Position numbers and translations under genes: made by a program | Part shown: positions 1 through 11,855 of the stretch, piece by piece | Layout: the number at the start of each line of letters is the position of its first letter | Numbering within the stretch: the first letter of the stretch is position 1 | Notes under the pieces: generated by a model | The model's database searches: none | The model's input: only the letters and a program-made list of their open reading frames with translations | What the model was told of the DNA's origin: nothing | Source: Phyto melanocephala | Taxonomy: Eukaryota; Arthropoda; Insecta; Diptera; Rhinophoridae | Assembly: GCA_941918925.1 (NCBI GenBank) | Contig: OW799233.1 | Location: forward strand, 141,176,223-141,240,222 | DNA length: 64,000 nt | Reading direction: 5' to 3'

Positions 1-771
1 ATTGTATCTGGCTTGTTGGCGTAACACTTATCTTTGTGTGGCACGTAGCGCCGTCCTGTTGAAACCAAATGTTGCCAATATTCTCCTCTTAAATTTTTGT
101 GAACAAAAATTCGTTCACCATGGCCCGATAACGATAGCCATTGACTGTAACAGTCACTCCTTGCTCATTTTCAAAGAAAAATGGCCCAATTAATTAAATT
201 AAAATTCATCTGAAAAGATGATTTTTTTTTTGGCAAAATCGGCATCTTCTGTAAGTCGATCGCAGGCCCACTTAGCAAAGCGAAAACGCATTGGATGGTC
301 AGTTGGCTTCAACTCCTGAACCAATTGGACTTTGTATGGTGTCATACTATACAAATTCGTCTCAATGATGTCTCCGAAATGTTCAATTGTTGAGAACGAC
401 GGTGAATTGATGTTGATGGTGCTTCACGCACACTTTCTGCCACAACAGCAATAATCTCGGGTGTACGCACTGGTTTTGGCCTTTCACGCTTTGATTTATC
501 GATCAGGATGCCAGTTTCTTTCACCTTTTCACAAGAAAACGAACATACTGAGCTGACAGTGCTCCTCTTCTTCCAAAATCCGTACGCAATTTTCGCACAC
601 ATACTGCAACATTACCATGATTTTCAAAGTAATGTCGCAATATTTCCCAGCGATGTTCAAGCGTATACACAACCATATTCGTTCAGCGGAAAGATAAAAC
701 TAATTATCTATCAAATCAGACATGAGCTAAGTGTTAGCATTCACGAAATAAGCACTAGATGGCGGACCTTT
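1..771 (-). mobile_element. Mariner/Tc1-superfamily element, relic cut by the window edge
   Basis: A decayed transposase reads on the minus strand. Near 1-190 the reverse complement gives a catalytic-core stretch with FQQDGATCHT. Around 342-602 it gives the N-terminal helix-turn-helix region with RPKPVRTPEIIAVVAESVRE and RRRSQQLNISETSLRRI. Between them lie remnants of the DEAHF region and frameshifts. The right end, TGGCGGACCTTTTA at 760-773, matches the terminal repeat of the related element at 14376-14865 with one change. The left end lies outside the window. The coding sequence is broken and no longer functional. Confidence 0.8.
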
Positions 772-773
772 TA

Positions 774-1435
774 AAAAATTTTCCTAAAAAGCGCAACCTC
801 TAGTAGATTTGAATTAAATCTTGATCAAAATTTACAATTTACAACATTGTTTCTTAACATTTCTCGTGATTTCGTTTTCAGAAGAGTATACATATATATA
901 TATCAGGTGATGTCAAAGGCTCTCTAAAACTCCTACTCCATATAAAAAAATATAAACAATAAAGTATTTGTCTAATTGCGACCACCTTATAAATTATGAT
1001 TGAATTTTTCCTTTATGCGACGTACTATTTGTTAGTACAATGTAATTAAAATTACAGTTATAGGCAGGATTTTGTCGAACCGATAAATGGCTTTCCATTA
1101 TAAAGCCTTCATTTATTATTTTTTTATCCATTAAATATTACTAATTTTAACAAAAATAAAAATAACGATAAAAAATTGAAGTTGTAATAATGCATCGGAC
1201 ACAAAAATCCTACCTTTTACTAACTGCAAGTTGTAATAATGGCTCTAAGAAGAATTATATTTTGAGTAGATTTTGACAAAATCTAGTGGTAAAGTGGATT
1301 TCGTTTGTATGGGAAATCTAGAAGAAATTAAATGGATTTGCTCAAAATCTACTACTAACTAGTAAATGTAGTATAAAGAAGCTACCCAATATGGTAGAGA
1401 AAAATTGGATTATAATAAAATATTTTTTTATATAA
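774..1435. other. AT-rich spacer, nothing recognised
   Basis: Low-complexity AT-rich sequence with short TATA runs. It contains no convincing coding sequence. The motif AAGAAGCTACCCAATATGG near 1377 recurs near 42435, so part of it is probably an old repeat end. Confidence 0.4.
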
Positions 1436-2180
1436 ACAAGCTAGGGTGCTATATTCAGCCACACCAAATCTGATAATACCCTTCACTGTCATGCACATAG
1501 GTATAATGACCACATCGTTACTTAGCCTAGACTTCAGTTTAATTGTTATACTACATTTTGCTTTATAATTCCCACGCTATCCTCTTTTTTTAATTTTTAC
1601 ATTATTAACTGGTCAAACACTTTAAAAAATTTTAAATTGTTAGACCGCAATACATTTTGTTGGTTTAATAAACCCATGTTTTGGTACCTGTATCGATTCT
1701 CTCTGTTGTCCAGAAGCTGCAAAAAACGATTATTCTTTGTGTAATATCTTAGTTAATTTCCAACAGAATTTTTAGTTTTTCTCAGCATAAATTTTTAAAA
1801 CCACGACTTTAGAATGTTTAAAAATTTATTATTAGATTATTTATTTTTATTATTAGATTAGTGGCCGAATTTTCCAACAATTTTATCGAAAAGGCAGTCA
1901 GTTAATTTGCTGATATCTCAGGAAGCTATATGACGATTATGATGAATTTCAATAACTATTCGTTTCCGGATGTGTGGAAAAAATTGATACGACAAACTGA
2001 TCTGTTCTTCATGAGAGAATTCTAAAAGTTGATTTAAACCAACACACGGACAGACGGACGCAGCTCAATCGACTTCCCTAATCATAAGCTTTAAGAAGAT
2101 ACTTATGTACCTTATGGGATCGGAAATTAATATTGTAACATAAATATGATCCTATTTACCACAATGCAACCCTTTATGGT
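1436..2180 (+). mobile_element. INE-1-like (Helitron-like) element, strongly decayed
   Basis: The left part carries a degraded version of the family's hairpin end (GCTATATTCAGCCACACC near 1448) followed by ATACCCTTCACTG. The right part has the family's ACACGGACAGACGG stretch near 2044, a TCGACTTCCCTA motif and TATGGGATCGGAAAT near 2114. These landmarks occur in the same order in the intact copies between 31.9 and 63.8 kb. Divergence is high, so this is an old copy. Confidence 0.55.
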
Positions 2181-2449
2181 TTTTGCATGAAACTTTCAGT
2201 ATATTTTCCAGCCGTTTTTAAAATCAACTAGAACCCTTTCCATTGCTTCCAACGGAAAATATGTGAGGCTGATTGGCCTGAAATGTTTATTCCATATAAT
2301 CCTTTTATATCGGTTTAGAAAGTAAAACTACCCTCCATACCCCAGGAATGTATTCTATTGAAAGCTAAACAACAAACATTTCTGTGATAATTTCGAATAG
2401 AGTGTTCATGCCCAGTGTCAAAATGTAGGTAATACTCCATCTATTCCAG

Positions 2450-2960
2450 CCGCCTAAAATGATACAAAAGACAGAAACGCACTTTTAACCCCACTAAAAA
2501 TTGTTTTCCCTTTAACACCTCTTCGCTTAGTCTCACTAGTTAATGGGAGCCCATATGTTATTTGGCAGGATACTTCTGCCAAAATTTTTTTGTATAAGGT
2601 TTCCTTCACTGCTTCCGTTTTGTTTCCAACACCTCTGAAAGCATTTCCATTACGAAGACAGGGACCATAGATACCATGTTCTGCAATCTGTCCACTTCAG
2701 GTGTATCCATTATACTGGAGCAGAATTCTACTGAAGGGTTCATTTTCTCCACAGTCTGCTCAATTTCTTCCGTATTTCGAAGTATCGGATATCCGAATGT
2801 GCCAAAAAGTACTACTCATTGATGCGAATCATACAGAATTTCGAACTTGATAGCTCTGTGATCAGATATGGCAAATTTGTACACTATCATCAAGCTTCTA
2901 ACCCTTTCTAGCATCCGGACAAGCATTATGTGGCTCCTAAAGTGTGTGTCTTATCACACT
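2450..2960 (-). pseudogene. Non-LTR retrotransposon endonuclease fragment
   Basis: The reverse complement translates, with stops, into a segment containing ISDHRAIKFEI (about 2836-2870). This matches the SDH..I.F end of the apurinic-type endonuclease domain of R1/jockey-like LINE ORF2 proteins. Downstream text on the same strand includes EEIEQTVEKMNPSVEF, as expected between the endonuclease and reverse transcriptase domains. No reverse transcriptase motif survives. The family assignment rests on the SDH motif and is provisional. Confidence 0.4.
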
Positions 2961-4406
2961 ATGAAGTGAACTTATTACTAAAATATGTATATGAATTGTT
3001 TATTTAACAGCTGCTAAAATTATTATTTATCAAAATAAATAAAGAAAAAATTAAATATTTTTTTTCTCCTGGATCAACGCTTGCTCCAAGTCATTTTGTT
3101 TCGAATGCCATATTGGAACGGGTTAAAACAAAATATACAATACGCGCATTAGGTGGCCATCGAGCAATTTGATTTTTTTTTTTTTGCAATTTCCTAGTCA
3201 AGCTTTTTCATTTAATATCGACATCAAGAAGTTTTTGAAAAGAAAAAAAAATTGGATCTGCCATTTAGCGAAACAAGAAACAATACTGAATACCATTTCA
3301 AAGTTTTCGCTTGTTTTTGAATTGTTTATGATGAACTGAATTTGTGGATTTGTGATAAGTGTGTGTTTCCATTTAAAGAGTTTTCCTTAAGGAATTTTTC
3401 TTTTTCTATAAACTAGCTTTTCGTTTACACAGAAAAATTTTTATTACATAAAATGGTTTTTATATAAGAATCTAACATCAAATTTGAAATTACGAAAGGC
3501 AAAACAAAGCGATTTTTTTCCTTTCTCTTTCTTTTGCAAACTATTCGAAAGAAAAGGAAAACCTTCGGAAAAAAAACTTATTAAATGTTAACACAGACTA
3601 ACAAAATATTTTAAACTTTTACCTTAAATCATATGTTACATCTTTGTCTGTGCATGTGTAAAACAGATCAATTAAATTTTTATATATTTTTCAATTTATT
3701 AAAATTCAATTATCCAAAAATTATTAATAATAATAAAAACATAATCAATGATACATTCAAAATATTTCTAGATGTATTTATAAGACTATTATTTAAACAA
3801 AGTATTTTAATAACAAGTTTCTACATACTGATACTCCCCCCGCCAGCTAAAAAGATACAAGTAGAATAAAATTTGATTTATATTAAAAATAACCTTTTTC
3901 TTTCAAACTTTTATTAGGGTTCTCTAGATTTGAAGTATTAATAAAAACCGATTTAAAATGATCAATAGAAATGTGCTCTGTAGTGTTTCCTTTTTGAATT
4001 TAAAAATATTTATCATTTCCATTCAGCACTTTTTAAGGACCTTTAAGATGAAAATTCAATGAAACCTTTACAAAAACGTACGAACAATTCTTAAAATTTG
4101 AAGAAATATAAATATGACTATTACCATTAAAATAAATAATAATAATAAAACCAAAATCAATAACAAGCAAACTAAATATTAAGAGATGTGTAGTAATATT
4201 ATTTAAATAAAATATTAAAACAAGTTCCTACAGTTTCATCACATTAGATAAATATTTGACACAAAGACGTAACTTCTAAAAAGTATTAATATCTGTGTTA
4301 TTCTTACTTTCCTTTTAAAAAATTTTCAACTATATTTGGAATAGCAAAAAAAAATATATACTAAAATAATAAAGGATACGCTTATTTTGGCAAATATAAG
4401 TAAATA
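2961..4406. other. AT-rich spacer with old repeat scraps
   Basis: Mostly AT-rich. Around 3080-3250 there is text (ATTTTGTTTCGAATGCCATA; TCAAGCTTTTTCATTTAATA) that also occurs inside old INE-1-like copies near 20100 and 44900, so this is a fragment of the same family. The open frame at 3633-3869 is low-complexity and shows no protein-family signature. Confidence 0.4.
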
Positions 4407-5143
4407 TCTATATGTATAAAAGTGAAACTCTGTGTGTGTGTGTGTGTGTGTTAGCTATAGACTCTAAAACCGATCGGGTTCAAACTTTGGTAAGTTGTTG
4501 TACACATACCAGGGAGTGTTTATAGGTGAAAAAAGTGGGCGGGGCCACGCCCATAAAAAATTAGTTATCAGTTTTAGCTACTTGCACTTGACCGATTTTT
4601 CTGAAACTTTGCACACATATCGAGCTGTCATGACTAAATAATTTCGTGATAAGAAAAGTGGGCGGTGCCACGCCCCCAAAAAAGTTTTAATATTGAGGTA
4701 CTTCCAGTGGACCGATTTTTCTGAAACTTTGCACACATATTAAGCTGTCGTGACTTTATAATTTCGTGATTAAAAAAGTGGGCAGTGCCACGCCCATAAA
4801 AAAAGGTATCATTTTGAGTTACTTGCACTGGACCGATTTTTCTGACACTTTGCACACATATTGAGCTGTCATGACTATATAATTTCGTGATTAGAAAAGT
4901 GGGCAGGGCTAGGCCCATTAAAAAAGTTTTAATTTTAAGGTACCTTCACTTGACCGACTTTTCTGAAACTGCACACTTATTGAGCTGTCATGACTATACA
5001 GTTTCGTAATTAGAAAAGTGGGCAGTGCCACGCTCATAAAGAAAAAGTTATAGTTTTTAGCCTTGCACTTGATATTCGATTAAAATTTAGAATGCGATTA
5101 AAATTCATGAAGGGGCGTAGCAACGCGCGCCGGGCTTTTCTAG
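4407..5143 (+). mobile_element. Nonautonomous Helitron with internal minisatellite
   Basis: The element begins TCTATATGTATAAAAGTG and ends in CTAG, preceded by the GC-rich GGGGCGTAGCAACGCGCGCC, which can fold (GCGT-AGCA-ACGC). It sits between A (4406) and T (5144), the classic Helitron target. A TG microsatellite follows the 5' tip. Four degenerate units of about 120 bp follow, each with CCGATTTTTCTGAAACTTTG and a GTGGGCGGGGCCACGCCC-type block. There is no coding capacity. Close relatives are at 27040 and 38869-41406. Confidence 0.8.
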
Positions 5144-8100
5144 TATATAATAAAAATGAACGTAGCTTGGAAGTTAATTAAGGAATTTTATAAATTGATT
5201 GACTAATGAAAATTCATTATTTTTAATTTTTTAAAACATGGTTTTTTGTCAATATTTTACTAATAAGCAGATTTATCGGACTAAACGAGAACTATTTATA
5301 GCTTAAGAATAATTATTTAATTAGTATAAAATTTAACTAGGCAAATTCTAATATTTGGGTATGTATGCGTATAATTTGCTGGGATAACAAGTACAACCAG
5401 GAGATCAAGCAAAGAATTTTTTACAAATACTGTCTCCTATATAAGTACAAATTACATGCGACAATGCAAGTATTCAATAGTAGTTTACAACGAAATTTGT
5501 TTGTTAGAATATTAGTGTATTTTTTAAGATCTATTTAAACTAGAATATTTTTGTGTTGTTAGTGTGGGACAGAAACAGTATGTTTCTAAAAATGAAAACA
5601 TATACATAGATTTCGAAAATAGCCAGAAATGACACGTAACGTAAACTTAAGAAGATTAAAGCGACACTAACTATTCAATGCATAAAGACTCTAATAGGTA
5701 TTAAATATCCTGTGACACCAATACTCAGCAAAGTAATTCAAACCAATACATCGCACATACACTCCTACAAGCATACATAAATAGCAGTAAACATAAAGAC
5801 CCCTTAGTGTATGCTGCAAAAAAATGTGTGTGTGAAATATGGAAAATTGTTAAAATGACGTAAATAATGAGGACACTACAACAATTGAACTTAATTAGAA
5901 TATTTACCTTTGCAATTACCATTTTCATACAATTTACAGTTTTCCATTATTTTACTTTTTCCCTTTATATTCGAACATCCATTGATGTTAAAAAAAAACT
6001 AAAAACTAAAATCTAAAACAATAGGGAGTTTGAACTTATTTTATATAAAAATAAATATAAAACTAATTTAAAACAATTTACAGTGTTATAATACCAAAAT
6101 AAGCTCTAATATTCTTTAATAGATATATTGGAAAAATATGCAAATTTATGCCATAAAAAATACTTAAATAAATTAGAAAACAAAACAAACAATCAACAGG
6201 TTTTGACTTCATCGCAACATTAAAATGTCGGAACTTTATTTAAACATATCGCCACCTAAACTATTGAACGGCGTAACGTCTGTTTAATAATTATAACGAT
6301 GAGATATAAATAATGTTGTAGTTGATTATTATTGTGAGTTTTTAATTACCTTTAAAAATAATTATTAAAATTTTCAAATTAGATTTTCTTTGTATAAATT
6401 ATTTTAAGTTTACGTGTTCTTTTGCATTTTAGATGACGCTAAATAAGATAAAAAAATATTAAAAAAAAGATAAATTGGACAATGGCATTTGAGAGTTGTT
6501 TAAGTATGGAGGCATTAGGCGTCTTATAAAATAAAGAGATGGTGAATATGTTAGCCTATAGAGCGATTGATTGCTAGGCTTTAAATGTCCATTATCCAGG
6601 AATAAGTTACAAAACAACATTTCGTTACTGTATATAATATTTTCTGTTGTTAAAAAACCAATATTTGTTGCCTAAATATTGTCTTGTAAGTAAAATGTGT
6701 CATGGAATATGGGTTCAGTTACGTATTTTATTTTGAACAAAGAAGGTGCAAAATGTATTCGGTTTAAAGAAAAAATATGATAATAAAGAAATAAGTTAAA
6801 AAAAATTATAAAACAATTCGAGCATTTAAATCTAAACGATTTTGTGTTTTCTGCAAACTTAAAACTTAAGACATGTCACTGCAGCCGTAACCTTTGCCAA
6901 AATCGTTACTTTGTTAATTGAAATGAACTTGCGATTAAGAGTTCATTTATCATTTAATGAATTTATAAAGAAAATTTTTATTTTTTTAGAACTTACTGAT
7001 CCCAAACTTAATTGCATTTGACGCGAAACCTTTTTTAACGATATTGAAAATCTAAAGATGCAGTTTTTATTGTTTTTTTATGCACGACATGGTATGGATA
7101 GGGCCATTTTGATATTTTCAAAAATTGTAAAAAAAAAGTTGTATCCCTATTGGACATTGTGATTTAGAACTAAAAATTATAATATTCTACCAAAAGTCTT
7201 TTAAAACTTAAACAAACTAACTAACTAGTAGTAACATTGGTAGTAACATTGGTTTCTGTACGTACCAACCTTTAAATGGTAACCTTAATCTACAATTTAA
7301 ACTAGTGCCTGCTGTTCTAGTAATTGTAGCTTTGAGGTAATAGCTGTTGTTTCTCCTACAGTAATTTTTCCTTAATAACTTGGGTCTTATTTTTGGGACA
7401 ATATTTTATTTTAAAAATTGAACTGACATTTCATAAGAAATAATAGCCTAAGAATTAAAGCCATTTAACGTTTTTAAATTTAAGATCATGTGCCATATTG
7501 TGCAGCGCCTGTAAAATCATTATTTACATTTTGTTCGAATATTTATTAAATGAAAATTAATAATTTTAATTGATGTACATATATAGCAAAATACATAAAA
7601 AAGGTAATAAAAAAGTAATTGAAATTTCTATAATTTTCAAAAATAATTTTAATTAATTAAATCACTCCTGTAATTGAAGTTTGGAGTTAATTTAAATAAA
7701 GTATTTATTGTAAGTGACATTTGTACTCCTATAAAGTGGAGAAATTTTTCCAAAAGTAAGAGTAACGGGTAAAGGGAAATTTATTAGAAGAAAAATAATT
7801 ACATTCGAATCATTGTTTTCTAAAATATCCAGAAAAATAAGAATATATCGTATGCGACATAAAACAAAAATGATTTTGAGATATATGTATATGGAAATAC
7901 GAAAAAAATCTGCGAATCTTGGGAGGAATTTTTTCTTTCTTTTTTTATTTATTTATTTATTTTTTTTTTTTCAATAAAATAAATATTTTTCATTTAAAAT
8001 CCATCATACTTAATTGAAAACAATCTTTAAATGATTTTTTAAAAAATTCAATTTAATATCGTTCGTGACATATCGTACATGACATATTTTTCTTTAATAG

Positions 8101-9500
8101 TATTCTCAGGTAATAAAATGTATATTATGTGAAGAAAAAATGTTACAATCTAAATTAGGTGCTCTTGCGACTGTTCAAATACGAATGACGGAGACAAATA
8201 ATGTTTTTGCACTACGTACGTGACATTAAAATAACATCTAAGGGAAATAAAAAAAAAATACTGCTTATTGGAATCTGTATTTTTTTTTCTTAATTGTTGT
8301 TGTTACCTAATTTTTAAGGAATATTTAAAATTACAATTTATTTTTACAATTTAGTCGCAAAAAATAGTTGATTGCAATTATTTAAAATAAGACAAAGGGA
8401 TATTCACTAATAATTACTATTGCTCTTAAAATAATTTAATATAAATAATAAGTTTGAGTGTTTTTTTTATCAATCAACTTATATTGGAAAACTTTCAAGA
8501 GTTTTTATTTTTACAGTCGCGGTTGACATATTCATGGAAATGCCCATATGTATGAATTTTGAACTGGTGGCACGAAAAAATTTTACTGTCAAAAAATCTT
8601 GATCGAACCGAGGAAAGGAAGTTAAATAATTACTTACCTATTAGGCTTCGAATCCAATAGAATGTATTGGGCTGCACAGAACATTGACTTAAGACATATC
8701 TGCAATAAAGTTAAATGTCTCTATTATATTAGGAACAAAGTCAATTTTTAAGCTATTTACATAAATACTTGCTAGATCTATAAGCTGGTGATTAGCCACT
8801 ATTATTTTAATATTCAGCTCCCTTTTTAAATGATTATTCAATTTTTTTTTTGTTAGACTTATTCTTTTAAATTAAATCTTGACAAAAATACATTTAATAT
8901 CAAATAAAAAAATTTAAATTAAAATTCAAATTTAGAAATAAATCAATTAGTCCATTTATAAACAAAATTTAAGGCAATATTTTCTTTTTGTGTACTCATA
9001 CTGAAACTGTAATTATTATTACGTTCTTTTATTTAACAACATTATACTTTGATCTTTATGCACAATGAAACTATATTTATATGTTTTTCTTTAATTTTTC
9101 TATTTAGTGAAACATCCGTAAATAGACTTAATTAACCTTAAGTAGCCTATTGGTCTTTTTATAGTAAATAAATAAAATTAATCAAATAAGAATGTACTTC
9201 ATTTTTATTTTTTTTTTTTTTTGTAGAGTTGTTTTTTCATATTTATAAGGCTCTAAAGAGAAATTTATTTTCTAGTATTTAAGTTTAAAAAAGCATAAGC
9301 ACAAACACATGCACACACACACACATAAATATATATAACAAGCAAAAATATAAAAAATAAAAGTTTTTAGTGATTTTCATATTGAAAATAAACAGCTGTT
9401 TAGATTTATTTTTATTATTATTTTATTTACTTTTACACAATAACTTTGAAGTGTTAATCGGTTTGTACTTTATTCTGTTTGTTTGCCTTTTTTCCCACAG
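5144..9500. other. AT-rich region upstream of the capa exons (probable intron and 5' flank)
   Basis: No open coding sequence of note. The capa gene needs an upstream signal-peptide exon ending in phase 1, which I could not place here with confidence. One short hydrophobic frame starts at ATG 9058 (residues begin MHNETIFICFSLIFLFSETS). It would need a weak donor (A|GTGAAA at about 9106) to fit the phase. Microsatellite-like CA and AT runs occur at about 9300-9330. Confidence 0.35.
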
Positions 9501-9988
9501 AATTAGAACAAATTAAAAATCGACGCGGAGGTAGTGGTACTTCGGGTCTTTATGCTTTTCCACGTGTCGGTCGAAGCGATCCTTCTTTAAACAATAACCT
9601 GCATAATGCAGATGATAATGCGGCCGCCTTCGATGCTTTATATCCATTGACTTCGTTTGAGGAGTATGAAGGTAAAATATTGTAATATTTTTTTAGTGTG
9701 GAATAGTATAGACATATGTAAGATATACATTTAAAAAAAAACTTTATTATTTTCTTAGAATATCCAAAATCAGATGTTAAACGTGCTGGTATGATTGTTT
9801 ATCCCCGCATTGGTCGTACTGATGCCGAAGTACGTAAATGGGCCAGACTTCTAGCCTTGCAACAGGCATTGGATAAACGCGCCGGTCCCAGTGCAACCAC
9901 AGGTGTTTGGTTTGGTCCCCGTTTGGGTAAACGTAGTGTAGAAACCCAACAAAATGAAAAGACATCTGGACAAAAAGAAGTGTATTAA
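9501..9988 (+). CDS. capa: capability (CAPA) neuropeptide precursor, exons 2 and 3 (5' partial)
   Basis: This encodes a prohormone for amidated CAPA/periviscerokinin peptides and a pyrokinin. In flies these are made in ventral-ganglion neurosecretory cells and act on Malpighian tubules. Exon 2 (9501-9671, acceptor TTTTTTCCCACAG, donor G|GTAAAA) and exon 3 (9759-9988, acceptor TTTTCTTAG) join in phase 1 and give 133 residues to the TAA stop. Three peptides are framed by basic cleavage sites and amidation glycines: GGSGTSGLYAFPRV (after NRR, before GR), AGMIVYPRI (after KR, before GR) and AGPSATTGVWFGPRL (after KR, before GKR). The spacers SDPS and DAEVRKWARLLALQQALDKR closely match the Drosophila capa precursor as I remember it. 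The signal-peptide exon is missing from this model; by comparison about 20 residues are expected. The gene is convergent with the membrane-protein gene at 16165-30535. Confidence 0.95.
9527..9568 (+). other. Mature peptide CAPA-1 (periviscerokinin type), -FPRV-amide
   Basis: Encodes GGSGTSGLYAFPRV followed by GR. The RR before it and the G-R after it predict release and C-terminal amidation. The SGLYAFPRV core is the standard CAPA-1 core in flies. The four-residue N-terminal part (GGSG) differs from the calyptrate forms I recall. Confidence 0.9.
9785..9811 (+). other. Mature peptide CAPA-2, AGMIVYPRI-amide
   Basis: It follows KR and is followed by GR, so a nine-residue amidated peptide is predicted. 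It ends -YPRI instead of the usual -FPRV/-YPRL, an atypical C-terminus for the CAPA receptor ligands. Confidence 0.88.
9881..9925 (+). other. Mature peptide CAPA-PK (pyrokinin), AGPSATTGVWFGPRL-amide
   Basis: It is bounded by KR and GKR. The WFGPRL-amide C-terminus is the diagnostic diapause-hormone/pyrokinin-1 motif. This exact peptide is, to my recollection, reported from flesh and stable flies, and it is the main basis for placing the sequence in calyptrate flies. Confidence 0.9.
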
Positions 9989-11080
9989 TCTATTTAGGCC
10001 CCCTCAATATACAAAGCAACAAAATCACATGACGATCTAGGCTATACTTTAAACAGATATGACTCTTACTAACTGAAACTCAATTTGTTAATAATATACA
10101 AAAACAAAATACAAAAAAAAAAAATAAAAAAATCGTTATATATAACTTTAGTCGAATACGAATAAAAGACTATGTAATATACTTATATTTACATACATAT
10201 ATTCTAAGCCATATTCTATAATACTTATGCATATTTAGTTGAAAGTCGTCGCATTATTTCGAATATTTACAAAGAGATCAATTTTTGAATTTTTATTTTA
10301 GTAATTATCATCATAGAAAGCCTAACCTTAATAATTAAAAAAAAGTACATAATAAGCCTAACATAAATATAATTTCCTGCAACAAAAACAAAAAAAGTTG
10401 ATGTTTCTTAAGTTAATTTTAAAAACAAAAAAATGGGCTGGTGTGGGCTTTCATTTTATATCATTTTAATGCTATTGAATGAAAGTCCCAAAATTTTTTA
10501 CTAAGGAAATCAAGAAAAAAAACAAAAAAAAAACTACAGAAAACTGCGAAAAAAGAAAGCAAAAACGAATATATTGTAAATATCTCTTTTTTAATACTAT
10601 TATATGTGTGATATTGTTATTTTATTGAATTTACCTGCAATCTAAAATATTGAAAAAAAGCTGCACATTGAAAAAATTTAATAAAAAGAATGAAATAAGG
10701 CCAAAGCTTAAAGAAATTAAAATGTTGTTTCTTTTCTTTTATTTAAAAAAAAACAGGACTTTAAATTTAAATTTCTTAGATATTCTGTCATTATTGCATT
10801 GAACTTATAGCCTAAATTTAAAACTAAATGAAAATGAATATAAAAAAGAGCTTTAAATGTTATATTAAAAAATACAACTAAAACACAGGGCTCGGTGTTA
10901 AATAAAAACATTGTTCGACAACTACCATCATGTTAAAAATATGTGACATAATGCAACTACATTTACTTGCAAAATTGCTTTAACGACGTCTTAAGTTACA
11001 GGCAAAAATTAAACTTGTAATGACGTTTGAAAAGAATACAGAAAAAACAGATGTTGGTAAATTTTTATTGATATGTGTTA
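9989..11080 (+). other. capa 3' UTR and downstream spacer
   Basis: AATAAA hexamers occur within AAAAAAATAAAA near 10126 and in CGAATAAAAGAC near 10159. Either would place the poly(A) site within about 200 nt of the stop codon. The remaining sequence to 11080 is AT-rich and I see no gene in it. Confidence 0.5.
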
Positions 11081-11852
11081 AGGTGGGATCAAACGATTGC
11101 CGCAAATGCACCAATCTGACACAATTTTTATTGTGCTTAGTTGGCGCACAATAATGAGATTGTTCCAATCAAATACTTTGTAATTACACGATTGCCTCAC
11201 TTTATACAAATTTGATTGTTGCAAGATGGCGTAAAATGCTATAGTGACAAAAATCGCCGCATTCCCGTCATACGATTGTTCCTGCTTGTAGCAACGCTAG
11301 CTTATTTTGTTGTGTCTGTTTTGTTTTGTGCATTAAAATGGTTTGTTTTTTAAAAAGAAAGAAAATTGCATCTTCTTTGTATATTGTGTGTTTATTTGGT
11401 ATAAAAAAATTTATTTATGGTTTTGTAGAAATATACCTACAAAAAGAAATGTGCACACTTAATAAGGAAAAATAGATATGCTGGGGACGCAAAGCTTAAC
11501 TGGTCTAAATTTATGTAATTAAAAAGTATAATCATGCAAAAAAAAACTTTTTAATCACAAACCACAAATAATTGAAGAACGCAAACAAAAATTAAAATGT
11601 TGGCGAGTATTGTAAACTTTGATTGCCGCTAAAAAACACAATAAATATTGGCACACTTTTGACATTTTTATTGCCGCGCTGTTGTATTTAAAGTGGTCAC
11701 ACGGTTGTCCCACCAGAGTTGCATTTGATTGGTTAAAACAAGCACAATATTATCCGCGATTGTCACATGAACCAATTTATTGTGCAATCACACAATTGGG
11801 ATACAAAAAATTTTGGAAATTGGTGCATTACGGCAATCGTGTGATTCTACCT
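11081..11852. mobile_element. PIF/Harbinger-like nonautonomous element (TTA target duplication)
   Basis: Imperfect terminal inverted repeats of about 35 bp start AGGTGGGATCAAACGATTGC on the left. The right end, read inward, is AGGTAGAATCACACGATTGC. Both sides then continue CG(C/T)AA...TGCACCAAT. The element is flanked by TTA at 11078-11080 and 11853-11855, a 3-bp duplication as in PIF/Harbinger elements. Short motifs such as ATTGTGC and ACGATTG recur near both ends like subterminal transposase sites. The open frame at 11619-11867 shows no transposase motif, so the copy is nonautonomous. Confidence 0.6.
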
Positions 11853-11855
11853 TTA

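Noticed and set aside
5725..5928. Minus-strand frame beginning with a hydrophobic stretch, possible secreted peptide
   Set aside because: Composition is AT-driven, there is no cleavage or processing pattern, and no splice context supports it.
7059..7093. Short frame MQFLLFFYARH followed by GGTATGG as a candidate capa first exon
   Set aside because: The phase fits, but 11 residues are too few for a signal peptide and the donor is weak.
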